In this document: one piece after another, positions 45,495 through 55,281 of the stretch
Layout of the letters: every line of letters starts with the position of its first letter
How positions within the stretch are numbered: the first letter of the stretch is position 1
Position numbers and translations under genes: made by a program
NCBI RefSeq assembly: GCF_014639535.1
Contig: NZ_BMGA01000005.1
Location: 73,455-137,454 of the forward strand
DNA length: 64,000 bases
Origin: Flavobacterium palustre
Lineage (GTDB): Bacteria > Bacteroidota > Bacteroidia > Flavobacteriales > Flavobacteriaceae
Reading direction: 5' to 3'
Notes under the pieces: generated by a model
What the model was told of the DNA's origin: nothing
Database searches by the model: none
What the model saw: the letters and a program-made list of their open reading frames with translations, nothing else

Positions 45495-48400
45495 TTATTT
45501 AACTGACGAATTGGTTTTAGCTTCTTCTGATTTAATAGCACTTAATTCAGTTTGTGCTTCAGCAACTACATCCGGGAAATCAGAGAAATTCTGAATTACG
45601 TTATCTAAAATGTAAGTTGCCTGAAAACTATCTTTTAAACCATAAAAGTTCTTAGCCATTAACACTAATCCTTTTGCTCCATAATAACGGTAAGAAGCGT
45701 AGGTTTTTGCTAATTTTTGAACAACAGCATTCGATGCTTCAAACTTATTTTCTTTGTTTTTAAAATAAGCATCATAATACAATGCTTCTGCTGCCAGTTC
45801 GCCTTTAGCAATCAAAAGAACTTTGGCGTAAGCCGCCTTAGCTTTAGATTCATCAGCAGTTTTCATTGCTGAACGGGCAATAATTATTTGCGCATCACTT
45901 TTTACACTATCATCGGTTTTTGGATTATTCAAAACTTTTTCGGCATACACCACCGCATTAGCATAATCCTTATTTTCATAATAACATTTCATCAAATTAG
46001 ATTGTGCAAAAACTTTATTTTGAAACAAATCAGCTTCATTTTCTAAACGACTCAATACCGGAATAGCTTTGTCTTTCGCCCCACTTTCTAATAAAATTTG
46101 TCCTAATCTTGACAAAGACTGCTCGCTAAATTCGTTTCTTGGTTCGTTTACAACATATTGATAATTTGGAATTGCCTTGTCTTTTTGACCTTCGGCATAG
46201 TAGGCCTGCGCCAAATAAAAATTAGCTTTCAAAGCGTGAATCCCATTTGGAAAACTCGAAATATACGCTCTGAAACCGGAAATAGCCTGAGCATTGTTAT
46301 TTTGCTCAAATTGTTTCACCGCCGATTCATAAGTATCATTATCCAAATCAGCATCAGTTACAGCTACAAAATCTAATGTACGAACCCAGGCAGCATACTC
46401 GCCTACTTTTCCGCTGTCCACATAAATCAATCTTGCTGTAGCAACGGCCTCCAGAGCTTCAGGAGTTTTAGGATATTCGGCAGCTACTTTTTTAAATTTC
46501 ATCAAAGCATCCGAATTGCGGTCGGAGTTATAATATACTAATCCCTGACGCAAAATAGCTCTGGAAATATATGCACTGTTTTTATATTCGCTTATTAATC
46601 GGTCGTAAGCTTTTAAAGCCGAATCCTGTTTGTTAGTTGCCACATAGGTATTCGCTAATTCGAACATCGCATCATCACGATAAGCTGATTTTGGATAAGC
46701 CTGTATAAACGCATTTAATTCGTCTATTTTCTTGTCGTTTTTCCCAACAAAACCATACGAAATTGCTTTTTGATAATAGGCATAATCCGCATCCACACTT
46801 TTCAACTCAATCACCTTGTTGTAAGCATCCATTGCCGGCCAATATTTAGTTGTTACAAAACGACAATCGGCTAAACGCAAATAAGCATCCGTAATTCTGG
46901 TTTTATCATCTTTTACCTTATCAATAAATCTTTGAAAAGCATCTCCGGCAGCATCGTATTCTTTTAATTTAAAATAGGCATACGCTATATTGTAATTGCT
47001 GTTTTTATATTCGGGTGTTGCAATTGCAGCTGACATTCCTGCAAACTGTTTAAAACCTAACAACGACTTATTGTAATCTTCCAAAACATACTCTGTTTCT
47101 GCTTTCCAGAAAGTAGCTCTGGCTGTAAATTCGGCATCCACAGTATTAGCTAACGATTTCTGAAACATTTGCAAAGCCAAAGTATAATTTCTATCGGTAT
47201 AAGATTCTAAACCGCTGTAGAAAGTTACTTTTTGGTAAGCCGATTTATTTTCCGGTGATTTATTTTTCTCCAATAAAACCAACGCTTCTTTGTAATTTTT
47301 AGAAGAAATATAAGAATCAATCAACAATTTTTCCACCACAGGACGGCTGGAATTATTTGGATATTTATTAATAAAACCCAGCAAAACAGCAGGTACACTT
47401 TGGTATGAATTTCCTAATTCATAACTTAATTTGGCATAATTCAAATGAGCATCTTCCTGAATTGCAGCATCAAAAGCCATTTCGGAAGCATTCTTAAAAG
47501 CATTCAAAGCCTGTTGTTTTTTATCTAGTTTTAAATAACTTTCTCCTAAATGATAATAGGCATTTTGAGCCACACCATCATTTCCTCCAATGATTTTATT
47601 GAATTGAGCAATGGCGTTTTCAAAATCATTTTTCTTGTAATAAGCATAACCCAACTGGTAATAATCGGTGTTATTCCACTTCCCTCTTTTGCCTTTGTAA
47701 GCCACCAAATACGGAATGGCTTCGTTGTATTTTTTTAAATTAAAATAGCTTTCGCCAATAATCTTATTCAATTCTGATTTTTCGGCTTCATTTGATTTGT
47801 CCATCGCTTTTTGACCTAAGGCAATTGCTTTTTCAAAATTCCCTGATTTGAAACTCATATCAGCCTGATAGTAGGAAAGTTTCTCAGCATATTTTTCATC
47901 CGTTGCTACCTGATCAAAATATTTATTGGCTTCCTGATAATTATTACCTTCATAAGCCATAAAACCCAGATAATATTTAGCCTGAGAACCATAAACTTCT
48001 GATTTTAAAACCTTATTAAAGTAGGTTGCAGCCTCTTTTTTATTGTTAGAGCTGAACAAACTGTAGCCTTTTTGGAAATTAAATCGGTCTTTATCCTTAG
48101 CACTCAACTGGCTTTCATCTACTTTTTCAAACTTGTTTAAAGCTTCTGAATATTTTTTTTGATTAAAATAAAAATGAGCTGATTCTACATAAGCCTGATT
48201 AGTTTTAGAGCTTGTTGGGTATTTTTCCAAAAAGGATTCCATCAACACATCAGCATTAGCATGACCCAATCGAACCGCACAACTCGCATCATAAAAAGTA
48301 CAATCTGATTGAATTTCCTCGTTTTTTACTTCGGATTTAACTTTTTCAAAAAGAAACTGAGCCGAAGCATACTGATTGTCTTTGTACAAAGCAACAGCTT

Positions 48401-48506
48401 TATTATAATCCTTAAAATCATTAGTATAAACAGAGGTTTTTTGTGCTAAAAGCGTAGTGGTTTTAACAAAAACCAACAAAAAAAAGAGCCAGAAAAGTTT
48501 ACGCAT
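45495..48506 (-). CDS. Large tetratricopeptide-repeat protein
   Basis: Exported TPR protein of 1003 residues. The signal peptide (about 1-21) ends LLAQ. The remainder is a near-continuous series of TPR units, well over twenty, with the usual 'A.Y..G.Y..A...F' spacing (e.g. 'YYQLGYAYYKKNDFENAIAQFNKII', 'NAYYHLGESYLKLDKKQQALNAFKNA'). Long TPR superhelices in the periplasm hold protein complexes together, often with an outer-membrane barrel; the barrel gene follows on the same strand. A -7 box (TATATTTG on the minus strand, 48527-48534) lies 20 bases upstream. It is divergent from ftsE. The partner and process are unknown. Confidence 0.92.
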   Translation of the reverse strand: MRKLFWLFFLLVFVKTTTLLAQKTSVYTNDFKDYNKAVALYKDNQYASAQFLFEKVKSEVKNEEIQSDCTFYDASCAVRLGHANADVLMESFLEKYPTSSKTNQAYVESAHFYFNQKKYSEALNKFEKVDESQLSAKDKDRFNFQKGYSLFSSNNKKEAATYFNKVLKSEVYGSQAKYYLGFMAYEGNNYQEANKYFDQVATDEKYAEKLSYYQADMSFKSGNFEKAIALGQKAMDKSNEAEKSELNKIIGESYFNLKKYNEAIPYLVAYKGKRGKWNNTDYYQLGYAYYKKNDFENAIAQFNKIIGGNDGVAQNAYYHLGESYLKLDKKQQALNAFKNASEMAFDAAIQEDAHLNYAKLSYELGNSYQSVPAVLLGFINKYPNNSSRPVVEKLLIDSYISSKNYKEALVLLEKNKSPENKSAYQKVTFYSGLESYTDRNYTLALQMFQKSLANTVDAEFTARATFWKAETEYVLEDYNKSLLGFKQFAGMSAAIATPEYKNSNYNIAYAYFKLKEYDAAGDAFQRFIDKVKDDKTRITDAYLRLADCRFVTTKYWPAMDAYNKVIELKSVDADYAYYQKAISYGFVGKNDKKIDELNAFIQAYPKSAYRDDAMFELANTYVATNKQDSALKAYDRLISEYKNSAYISRAILRQGLVYYNSDRNSDALMKFKKVAAEYPKTPEALEAVATARLIYVDSGKVGEYAAWVRTLDFVAVTDADLDNDTYESAVKQFEQNNNAQAISGFRAYISSFPNGIHALKANFYLAQAYYAEGQKDKAIPNYQYVVNEPRNEFSEQSLSRLGQILLESGAKDKAIPVLSRLENEADLFQNKVFAQSNLMKCYYENKDYANAVVYAEKVLNNPKTDDSVKSDAQIIIARSAMKTADESKAKAAYAKVLLIAKGELAAEALYYDAYFKNKENKFEASNAVVQKLAKTYASYRYYGAKGLVLMAKNFYGLKDSFQATYILDNVIQNFSDFPDVVAEAQTELSAIKSEEAKTNSSVK

Positions 48507-48672
48507 TTTTATCTTATTTTAGTACCCAAATATATTATATTCTACATTTGATAACGACTACTTAATTGGTTTTATTATGAACAAATATTTTAACAGGACT
48601 TAAAAAACTGGTATTTGATTATTGCTATTTCATAATTGATAATTACTTTTACACCATAAACAAATGCTAATT

Positions 48673-49356
48673 ATGTCTCAAGCCGTACTATCCTTAAAAA
48701 ATGCAACTATCTATCAAGAAGATAAAGTAATCTTATCGAATGTTAACCTGGAAGTAAACCGAGGAGAGTTTATATACATTATTGGAAAAACCGGTTCAGG
48801 AAAAAGTAGTTTAATGAAAACTCTTTATGCCGATTTACCATTAATTGAAGGTAATGGACACATTGTTGACTTTGATTTAGAAACCATGAAAGAAGATGAT
48901 ATTCCGTTTTTAAGACGTAAAATTGGAATTGTTTTTCAGGATTTCAAATTATTACCGGATCGTTCTATTCAGGATAATATGCTTTTTGTTCTTAAAGCAA
49001 CTGGATGGACCGACCAAAACGAAATGAATCGAAAAATTGACGAAGTACTCGACAAAGTAGGCATGAAAAACTATGCTCAAAAAATGCCTCATCAAATTTC
49101 GGGTGGCGAGCAACAGCGTGTAGCCATTGCCAGAGCCTTATTGAACGACCCTGAACTAATCCTTGCCGACGAACCTACAGGAAACCTGGATCCACAAACC
49201 AGCGTAGAAGTTCTGGATGTTTTGAAAAAAATTAATGCCAACGGAAAAACCATCCTGATGGCAACTCACGACTATGCTTTATTAATGAAATTCCCTTCAA
49301 AAACATTAAAATGTGAGGATGCTAAAATTTTTGAAGTAGTCCAAAGAACCGTTTAA
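48673..49356 (+). CDS. ftsE: Cell-division ATP-binding protein FtsE
   Basis: ABC-type ATPase of 227 residues that, with FtsX, controls peptidoglycan hydrolases at the division site. Walker A is [10 protein letters not shown]-loop '[17 protein letters not shown]', signature [15 protein letters not shown], Walker [15 protein letters not shown]-loop 'MATHDYAL'. The 'ATGW' and 'FKLLPDRS' strings are typical of FtsE rather than LolD. The second ATG ([10 protein letters not shown]) was preferred to one three codons earlier. FtsX is not adjacent, which is usual in flavobacteria as far as I recall. The RNA methyltransferase gene follows after 29 bases, so co-transcription is likely. Confidence 0.93.
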   Translation: MSQAVLSLKNATIYQEDKVILSNVNLEVNRGEFIYIIGKTGSGKSSLMKTLYADLPLIEGNGHIVDFDLETMKEDDIPFLRRKIGIVFQDFKLLPDRSIQDNMLFVLKATGWTDQNEMNRKIDEVLDKVGMKNYAQKMPHQISGGEQQRVAIARALLNDPELILADEPTGNLDPQTSVEVLDVLKKINANGKTILMATHDYALLMKFPSKTLKCEDAKIFEVVQRTV

Positions 49357-49385
49357 TTTTTCCCAATACTAAAATTTAGAATCTC

Positions 49386-50171
49386 TTGAAACAAATTACA
49401 TCCATTCAAAATCCATTCATAAAATCTTTAGTATTATTACAGGAAAAAGCAAAAAACAGAAGACAAACCGGAACATTTTTAATTGAAGGAGTACGCGAAA
49501 TTTCATTAGCTGTAAAAGGTCATTATGAAATTGAAACGGTATTATTCTATCCTGAAATTTGCAGCGAAACCGAAGCTAGAAAATTAGCCAAATCAGCTGA
49601 ATTAATCGAAATAAACAAAGAAGTATTTCAAAAACTAAGTTACAGGGATACTACCGAAGGAATTTTGGCTGTAGCCAAATCCAAATCTTTACAACTTGCT
49701 GATTTAAAATTATCCGCAACACCTTTAATTTTAGTAGCCGAAGCTCCCGAAAAACCCGGAAACATTGGTGCTCTTTTAAGAACCGCCGATGCAGCTAATC
49801 TTGATGCCGTAATTATCGCAAATCCAAAAAGTGATTTATATAATCCTAATATTGTTCGCTCCAGTGTGGGCTGCTTGTTTACGAACCAAATTGCAACAGC
49901 AAGCACCACAGAAATTATTTCTTTTCTAAAAGAAAAAAACATCAATTTCTACTGTGCTACCCTGCAAAACTCAACGAGCTACCACACTCAGGATTACACA
50001 AAACCAACCGCCTTGGTCGTTGGAACCGAAGCCACCGGACTCACTCAGGAATGGCGTGATGCTGCCACACAAAACATTATCATCCCCATGCAGGGAGAAA
50101 TTGACAGCATGAACGTTTCGGTAGCCGCAGCCATATTAATATTCGAAGCCAAAAGACAAAGAGGATTTTAA
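49386..50171 (+). CDS. TrmH/SpoU-family rRNA or tRNA methyltransferase, TTG start
   Basis: RNA 2'-O-methyltransferase of 261 residues. An N-terminal substrate-binding part ('QNPFIKSLVLLQEKAKNRRQTGTFLIEGVREISLAVKG') is like the L30e-like domain of RlmB-type enzymes. The SPOUT knot has 'APEKPGNIGALLRTADAANLDAVIIANP', 'ALVVGTEATGL' and 'GEIDSMNVSVAAAILIFEA'. The start must be TTG: a stop codon lies three codons upstream and no ATG is close, while MKQITSIQNPF is the conserved beginning. It follows ftsE by 29 bases. Which RNA is modified is not determinable here. Confidence 0.92.
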   Translation: MKQITSIQNPFIKSLVLLQEKAKNRRQTGTFLIEGVREISLAVKGHYEIETVLFYPEICSETEARKLAKSAELIEINKEVFQKLSYRDTTEGILAVAKSKSLQLADLKLSATPLILVAEAPEKPGNIGALLRTADAANLDAVIIANPKSDLYNPNIVRSSVGCLFTNQIATASTTEIISFLKEKNINFYCATLQNSTSYHTQDYTKPTALVVGTEATGLTQEWRDAATQNIIIPMQGEIDSMNVSVAAAILIFEAKRQRGF

Positions 50172-50184
50172 ATCGTAGAATGCA

Positions 50185-50247
50185 GATTTTAGATTTTAGA
50201 TTGCAGATGTTTTCAAATCTAAAATCAAAAGTCAGAAATCTAAAATC
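50185..50247. repeat. AT-rich inverted repeat of GATTTTAGATT units
   Basis: GATTTTAGATT occurs twice (50185-50195, 50192-50202) and its inverse AATCTAAAATC twice (50216-50226, 50237-50247). The element can fold into alternative hairpins and may terminate the methyltransferase transcript. No ORF. Confidence 0.6.
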
Positions 50248-50296
50248 AACAATCCCAACTCTTGCATATATGCAAACTTATCGCTATTTTTAGAAA

Positions 50297-52534
50297 ATGA
50301 ACCCTGCAATTATGACAGAAATAGATATTGAAAAAGAGAATAAAGCAATTGCTCAAGAATACAAAGAATTACTTCGCATTAGTTACCAAACATTAACTAC
50401 TGACGACAAAAAGCTCATTCGTAAAGCATTTGACGTTGCTGTAGAAGCCCATAAAGACCAAAGACGAAAATCAGGGGAAGCTTATATCTTCCACCCTATT
50501 GCTGTAGCTAAAATTGTTGCTTCCGAAATAGGTCTTGGAGCTACTTCTATTGCAGCCGCATTATTGCACGATGTTGTTGAAGATACTCCAACAACAGTCA
50601 AAGATATTGAACGCATGTTCAACCCTAAAGTAGCGCAACTTGTTGAAGGTTTGACCAAAATATCCATCGTACAAAAAGACATGAATGTCTCTATGCAGGC
50701 CGAGAACTTCCGAAAGATGTTATTGACCTTGTATGATGACGTGCGCGTAATCCTGATAAAAATAGCCGACAGATTGCACAACATGCAAACTATGGAGTCC
50801 ATGGACGATCACAAACAAGTCAAAATTGCCTCTGAAACCCTATACATCTATGCGCCGCTTGCCCATAGATTAGGATTATACAACATCAAAACAAAACTGG
50901 AAGATTTAGGTTTAAAATACACCGAACCTGCCATATACAATGACATTGTCAGCAAAATAAAAGAAACTAAAGAACAACAGGATGCTTACATCAAAGACAT
51001 CTCAGACGTACTTAAAGCTTCTTTAGACGCTGAAGGCATCGATTACATCATAAAAGGACGCCCAAAATCCATCTACTCTATTCGTAGAAAGATGAAGGCT
51101 CAAAACGTAAGCTTTGACGAAGTCTATGATAAATTTGCCCTTCGAATTGTCTATAAATCAGATGCTCACGATGAAAAATTCATTGCCTGGAAAATTTACT
51201 CTATCGTTACAGATCATTACAGACCCAGCCCAAGCCGTTTAAGAGACTGGATTTCGTCACCTAAATCAACCGGTTATGAAGCCCTGCACATTACCGTAAT
51301 GGGACCTAAAGGACGTTGGGTTGAAGTACAGGTGCGTAGTGAACGTATGGATGAAATTGCCGAAAAAGGTTATGCCGCCCATTACAAATACAAAAACGGA
51401 GCTACCGAAGAAGGTGGTTTGGACGTTTGGCTTAACTTACTTCGGGAAGCATTAGAAAACCCTGAAACCAATGCCATTGACTTTGTGGAAGATTTCAAAA
51501 TGAATTTGTATTCAAAAGAAATCTACATTTTTACTCCTAAAGGCGATATTAAATCACTACCTAAAGGAGCCACATCACTTGATTTTGCCTTTAGCATCCA
51601 CTCCGAGATTGGAATCAAAACCCGCGGAACCAGAGTCAACGGAAAATTAGTTCCTTTGAATTACGAATTAAAAAGTGGTGACCAGGTAGAGATTATTACT
51701 TCTCCAAATCAAAAACCTACCGCGAACTGGTTGGATTACGTAACCACTTCCAGAGCAAAAAACAAAATTAGAAACGTTCTTAACGAAAACACTAAGAAAA
51801 TTGCCGAAGAAGGAAAAGAAGTGCTTACCCGTAAATTAAAACACCTTAAAGTTACTATGAACGAAGGGGTGATTAATGAATTAGTTAACTTTTTTCACCT
51901 TAAAACCAGTTTGGATTTATTTTACCGAGTGGGAATTGGCACCATTGACAACCAGCAATTAAAAGACTTTGCTGCGCAAAAAAGCAATACTTTAATCAAT
52001 TTCTTCAAAAGCAAAATCAAGCGCACCGGCGGAAATACAGCCGATACCGATATCCACAGACCCGTACTCAACAGCAATTATGACATGTTGGTTTTTGGTA
52101 AAGAACAAGATAAATTAGACTACAAACTTTCTACTTGTTGTAACCCAATTCCGGGCGATCAGGTTTTTGGATTTGTTACTATCAACGAAGGAATAAAAGT
52201 GCATAAAAAAGACTGTCCTAACGCCATTTCTTTACAATCGAATTATGCTTATCGAATTATGCCAGCTAAATGGATTGATTCTTCTCAGCAGGAATTCAAG
52301 GCTATTTTGAATATCACAGGAATGGATACCATCGGTTTGACCAATGAATTAACAAAAGTAATTTCGAATAACATGAATGTGAATATTCAAAGTATTTCGT
52401 TGAGTGGAGACGCCGGACTTTTCAAAGGACAACTAACAGTAATTGTACAGAATATCACCATTTTGAAAAAACTAATTGATAATATCAAAAAGATTGACGG
52501 AATTGACCGCGTAACCCGTGTTTACAAAAATTAG
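50297..52534 (+). CDS. Bifunctional (p)ppGpp synthetase/hydrolase (RelA/SpoT)
   Basis: Stringent-response enzyme of 745 residues that makes and breaks (p)ppGpp. The hydrolase HD domain has 'HPIAVAKIVASEIGLGATSIAAALLHDVVEDT' and 'IADRLHNMQTM', so hydrolysis is probably kept. The synthetase domain has 'KGRPKSIYSIRRKM' and 'PKSTGYEALHI'. TGS ('FTPKGDIKSLPKGATSLDFAFSIHSEIG'), the zinc-finger/CC region ('STCCNPIPGDQVFGFV') and a C-terminal ACT domain follow. An ATG five codons downstream (MTEIDIEKENK) may be the real start. It opens a relA/spoT-fur-purA cluster on one strand. Bacteroidota normally have a SpoT-like single long enzyme. Confidence 0.96.
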   Translation: MNPAIMTEIDIEKENKAIAQEYKELLRISYQTLTTDDKKLIRKAFDVAVEAHKDQRRKSGEAYIFHPIAVAKIVASEIGLGATSIAAALLHDVVEDTPTTVKDIERMFNPKVAQLVEGLTKISIVQKDMNVSMQAENFRKMLLTLYDDVRVILIKIADRLHNMQTMESMDDHKQVKIASETLYIYAPLAHRLGLYNIKTKLEDLGLKYTEPAIYNDIVSKIKETKEQQDAYIKDISDVLKASLDAEGIDYIIKGRPKSIYSIRRKMKAQNVSFDEVYDKFALRIVYKSDAHDEKFIAWKIYSIVTDHYRPSPSRLRDWISSPKSTGYEALHITVMGPKGRWVEVQVRSERMDEIAEKGYAAHYKYKNGATEEGGLDVWLNLLREALENPETNAIDFVEDFKMNLYSKEIYIFTPKGDIKSLPKGATSLDFAFSIHSEIGIKTRGTRVNGKLVPLNYELKSGDQVEIITSPNQKPTANWLDYVTTSRAKNKIRNVLNENTKKIAEEGKEVLTRKLKHLKVTMNEGVINELVNFFHLKTSLDLFYRVGIGTIDNQQLKDFAAQKSNTLINFFKSKIKRTGGNTADTDIHRPVLNSNYDMLVFGKEQDKLDYKLSTCCNPIPGDQVFGFVTINEGIKVHKKDCPNAISLQSNYAYRIMPAKWIDSSQQEFKAILNITGMDTIGLTNELTKVISNNMNVNIQSISLSGDAGLFKGQLTVIVQNITILKKLIDNIKKIDGIDRVTRVYKN

Positions 52535-52666
52535 TTTCTTTCATAACACATTCTGTTCTAAATACTTTTTCGGATAGCCCTAAAATTTTGTTTTCAAAAA
52601 AGAGCCTTAAGTCAGGGGTTAGTTTTATTAAAAAAAACAAAATTATTATCTTATAAGTACTTAAAC

Positions 52667-52698
52667 TTGAAAACTATTAAAATAAAAATTTATCTTTG
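52667..52698 (+). promoter_or_regulatory. Promoter (-33 TTG, -7 TATCTTTG) abutting the fur start
   Basis: TTG at 52667-52669 and TATCTTTG at 52691-52698 are 21 bases apart. The -7 box ends six bases before the ATG of the Fur-family gene, which predicts a transcript with almost no leader. Confidence 0.62.
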
Positions 52699-52704
52699 CC
52701 GAAT

Positions 52705-53202
52705 ATGACACTCATTTCCACAAATAACGACAAAAATCAAGAGATTGTAAAAAACGTTTTTACAATGTATCTTGAAAAAAACGGGCATAGAAAAACGCCT
52801 GAACGTTACTCTATACTTCAGGAAATCTATGAAAGCGAAGAGCATTTTGATATAGAAAACCTATATATCAAAATGAAAAACAAAAACTACCGTGTCAGCA
52901 GAGCTACGCTGTACAATACGATAGAATTACTCTTAGACTGTGCATTGGTGCGCAAACATCAGTTTGGGCAAAATCAGGCACATTATGAAAAATCCTATTT
53001 TGACAAACAACATGATCACCTTATTATGACTGATACTGGTGATGTAGTAGAATTTTGCGACCCAAGGATACAAACCATCAAAAAAACTATCGAGGAAATT
53101 TTTGATGTGGACATCACCAATCATTCCTTGTATTTTTATGGTACAAAGAGAAGTCCAAAAACAGAAGAAAATAAAGAAGAAACCAATAACGATAACATTT
53201 AG
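52705..53202 (+). CDS. Fur-family transcriptional regulator
   Basis: Metal- or peroxide-sensing repressor of 165 residues. The N-terminal winged helix is '[67 protein letters not shown]', and the dimerisation part has '[23 protein letters not shown]' with the metal-binding His/Asp residues. No CxxC zinc pair was seen. It could sense iron (Fur), zinc (Zur) or peroxide (PerR); the sequence does not decide. The TTG-started longer frame was rejected because it overlaps the -7 box. purA follows after 62 bases. Confidence 0.9.
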   Translation: MTLISTNNDKNQEIVKNVFTMYLEKNGHRKTPERYSILQEIYESEEHFDIENLYIKMKNKNYRVSRATLYNTIELLLDCALVRKHQFGQNQAHYEKSYFDKQHDHLIMTDTGDVVEFCDPRIQTIKKTIEEIFDVDITNHSLYFYGTKRSPKTEENKEETNNDNI

Positions 53203-53264
53203 TTTAAAAAAAGTGGCTTTTTTTACTGTCACTACGAATTAACGATAAAATAAATAAATTAAAA

Positions 53265-54536
53265 ATGACCGTAGATTTATTACTAGGATTACAATGGGGA
53301 GATGAAGGAAAGGGAAAAATTGTTGACGTTCTTACCTCAAATTACGATATTATTGCTCGTTTTCAAGGAGGCCCAAATGCAGGACACACATTAGAATTTG
53401 ACGGAATTAAACACGTACTTAGAACCATTCCTTCCGGAATTTTCCATAAATCAGCGGTAAATGTTATTGGAAATGGTGTTGTAATTGATCCGGTTGTATT
53501 TCAAAAAGAAATCGAAGGATTGGAAAAATTCAACATCGATATCAAAAAGAAATTAATCATTTCAAGAAAAGCACACTTAATTTTACCTACACACCGTTTA
53601 TTAGACGCTGCTTCTGAAGCTTCTAAAGGGAAAGCTAAAATTGGTTCTACTCTTAAAGGTATTGGTCCAACTTACATGGACAAAACAGGTAGAAACGGAT
53701 TACGTGTAGGAGATATTGAATTAGAAGACTTCAAAGAAAGATACCGTTCTTTGGCTGACAAACACGAAGCAATGATTGCATTCTACGGAGTAGAATTACA
53801 ATACAATTTAGAAGAATTAGAAACTGAATTTTTTGAAGCCATCGAAGAAATTAAAAAATTAGATTTCATCGACAGTGAAGAATACATGCACCAGGCTCAA
53901 AAAGCAGGAAAATCAATCTTATGCGAAGGAGCTCAGGGATCTTTATTAGATGTTGATTTTGGAACCTATCCATTTGTAACTTCATCTAACACTACTGCTG
54001 CCGGAGCTTGCACCGGTTTAGGAATTGCTCCTAACAAAATCAAAGAAGTGTACGGAATTTTCAAAGCTTACACAACACGTGTAGGTAGCGGTCCATTCCC
54101 AACAGAACTTTTTGACGAAGTAGGTGCTACTATGGCCAAAGTAGGAAACGAATTTGGTTCAGTTACAGGAAGAGCCAGACGTTGTGGATGGTTAGACTTA
54201 GTTGCTTTAAAATATGCTGTTCAGGTAAACGGAGTTACCCAATTGATGATGATGAAAGGCGACGTACTTTCTGGTTTCGATACTTTGAAAGTTTGTACTG
54301 AATACAACTATAAAGGACAAAACATTGCTCACTTCCCATACAATGTTGAGGAAGAAAATGTTGCTCCGGTATATAAAGAATTCAAAGGATGGAAACAGGA
54401 TTTAACTGGAATGACAACTTATGATGAGCTTCCGGTTGAATTAAAAGAGTACATCGAATTCATTGAAAAAGAATTAGAAGTGCCTATTAAAATTGTTTCT
54501 GTAGGTCCGGATAGAAAACAAACAATCACAAAATAA
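53265..54536 (+). CDS. purA: Adenylosuccinate synthetase
   Basis: Joins IMP and aspartate with GTP in the first committed step to AMP; cytoplasmic, 423 residues. The GTP P-loop-like motif is 'GLQWGDEGKGKIVD', with the IMP-binding 'GGPNAGHTL'. Further blocks are 'KAKIGSTLKGIGPTYMDKTGRNGLRVGD', 'EGAQGSLLDVDFGTYPFVTSSNTTAAG', 'TRVGSGPFPTEL' and 'GRARRCGWLDLVALKYA'. It lies downstream of the Fur-family gene and has its own terminator. The relA/spoT-fur-purA order is, as I recall, common in Bacteroidota, placing purine and ppGpp control side by side. Confidence 0.97.
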   Translation: MTVDLLLGLQWGDEGKGKIVDVLTSNYDIIARFQGGPNAGHTLEFDGIKHVLRTIPSGIFHKSAVNVIGNGVVIDPVVFQKEIEGLEKFNIDIKKKLIISRKAHLILPTHRLLDAASEASKGKAKIGSTLKGIGPTYMDKTGRNGLRVGDIELEDFKERYRSLADKHEAMIAFYGVELQYNLEELETEFFEAIEEIKKLDFIDSEEYMHQAQKAGKSILCEGAQGSLLDVDFGTYPFVTSSNTTAAGACTGLGIAPNKIKEVYGIFKAYTTRVGSGPFPTELFDEVGATMAKVGNEFGSVTGRARRCGWLDLVALKYAVQVNGVTQLMMMKGDVLSGFDTLKVCTEYNYKGQNIAHFPYNVEEENVAPVYKEFKGWKQDLTGMTTYDELPVELKEYIEFIEKELEVPIKIVSVGPDRKQTITK

Positions 54537-54543
54537 AACAATT

Positions 54544-54574
54544 AACGCTCTGATTTTTCAGGGCGTTTTTTTTT
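54544..54574 (+). terminator. Rho-independent terminator of purA
   Basis: AACGCTCTGA (54544-54553) pairs with TCAGGGCGTT (54558-54567, one G-T), followed by a run of T. It starts eight bases after the purA stop codon. Confidence 0.92.
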
Positions 54575-54666
54575 ATACATCAAAAACAAAAAACAAACCG
54601 TAAATTCTCAAATTATTTTTTGCTTCTGCATTTTTAATTTGCGAATTTGCAGTAAAAGAAAAACAC

Positions 54667-55248
54667 ATGAGCAATCCGGAAATAAAAATTAAAGAAACCA
54701 AATTACTTTCAGATAACTGGTACATCCTGAACAAAGTAACATTTGATTATCAAAAGGAAGATAAAAGCTGGATTACCCAACAAAGAGAAGTCTATGACCG
54801 CGGAAACGGAGCTGCTATTTTGCTTTACAACACCACATCTAAAAATATCATTCTAACGCGTCAGTTTCGTTTACCAACTTACCTAAACGGAAATAAAAAC
54901 GGAATGATGGTAGAAGTTTGTGCCGGATTATTAGATCAGGACGAACCCGAACAATGCATCATCAGAGAAACCGAAGAAGAAACGGGCTACAGAATTTCTA
55001 AGGTCAAAAAAATCATGGAAACCTATATGTCACCGGGAGCCATAACTGAAATCCTTTATTTATTTATTGGCAAATATGATGCTTCTATGAAAGTAAGCGA
55101 AGGCGGCGGACTCGATCATGAACAGGAAAACATCCAGGTTTTAGAAATGCCTTTTGAACAGGCTTACAACATGATTGAAACCGGAGAATTAAAAGATGCC
55201 AAAACGATTATGTTGTTACAGTATGCCAAGATTAATTTAGGATTATAA
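54667..55248 (+). CDS. nudK: NUDIX hydrolase, NudK-like (GDP-mannose pyrophosphatase)
   Basis: Hydrolase of 193 residues. The NUDIX box is complete: 'GLLDQDEPEQCIIRETEEETGY' follows Gx5Ex7REUxEExGU. The upstream 'YDRGNGAAILLYNTTSKNIILTRQFRLPTYLNGNKNGMMVEVCAG' and downstream 'METYMSPGAITEILYLFIGKYD...GGGLDHEQENIQVLEMPFEQA' match NudK, which splits GDP-mannose into GMP and mannose 1-phosphate. ADP-ribose is the main alternative substrate in this superfamily. It stands alone upstream of the toxin-antitoxin pair. Confidence 0.9.
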   Translation: MSNPEIKIKETKLLSDNWYILNKVTFDYQKEDKSWITQQREVYDRGNGAAILLYNTTSKNIILTRQFRLPTYLNGNKNGMMVEVCAGLLDQDEPEQCIIRETEEETGYRISKVKKIMETYMSPGAITEILYLFIGKYDASMKVSEGGGLDHEQENIQVLEMPFEQAYNMIETGELKDAKTIMLLQYAKINLGL

Positions 55249-55281
55249 TTTAACAACTTCACAACACACAATACCAAATAT

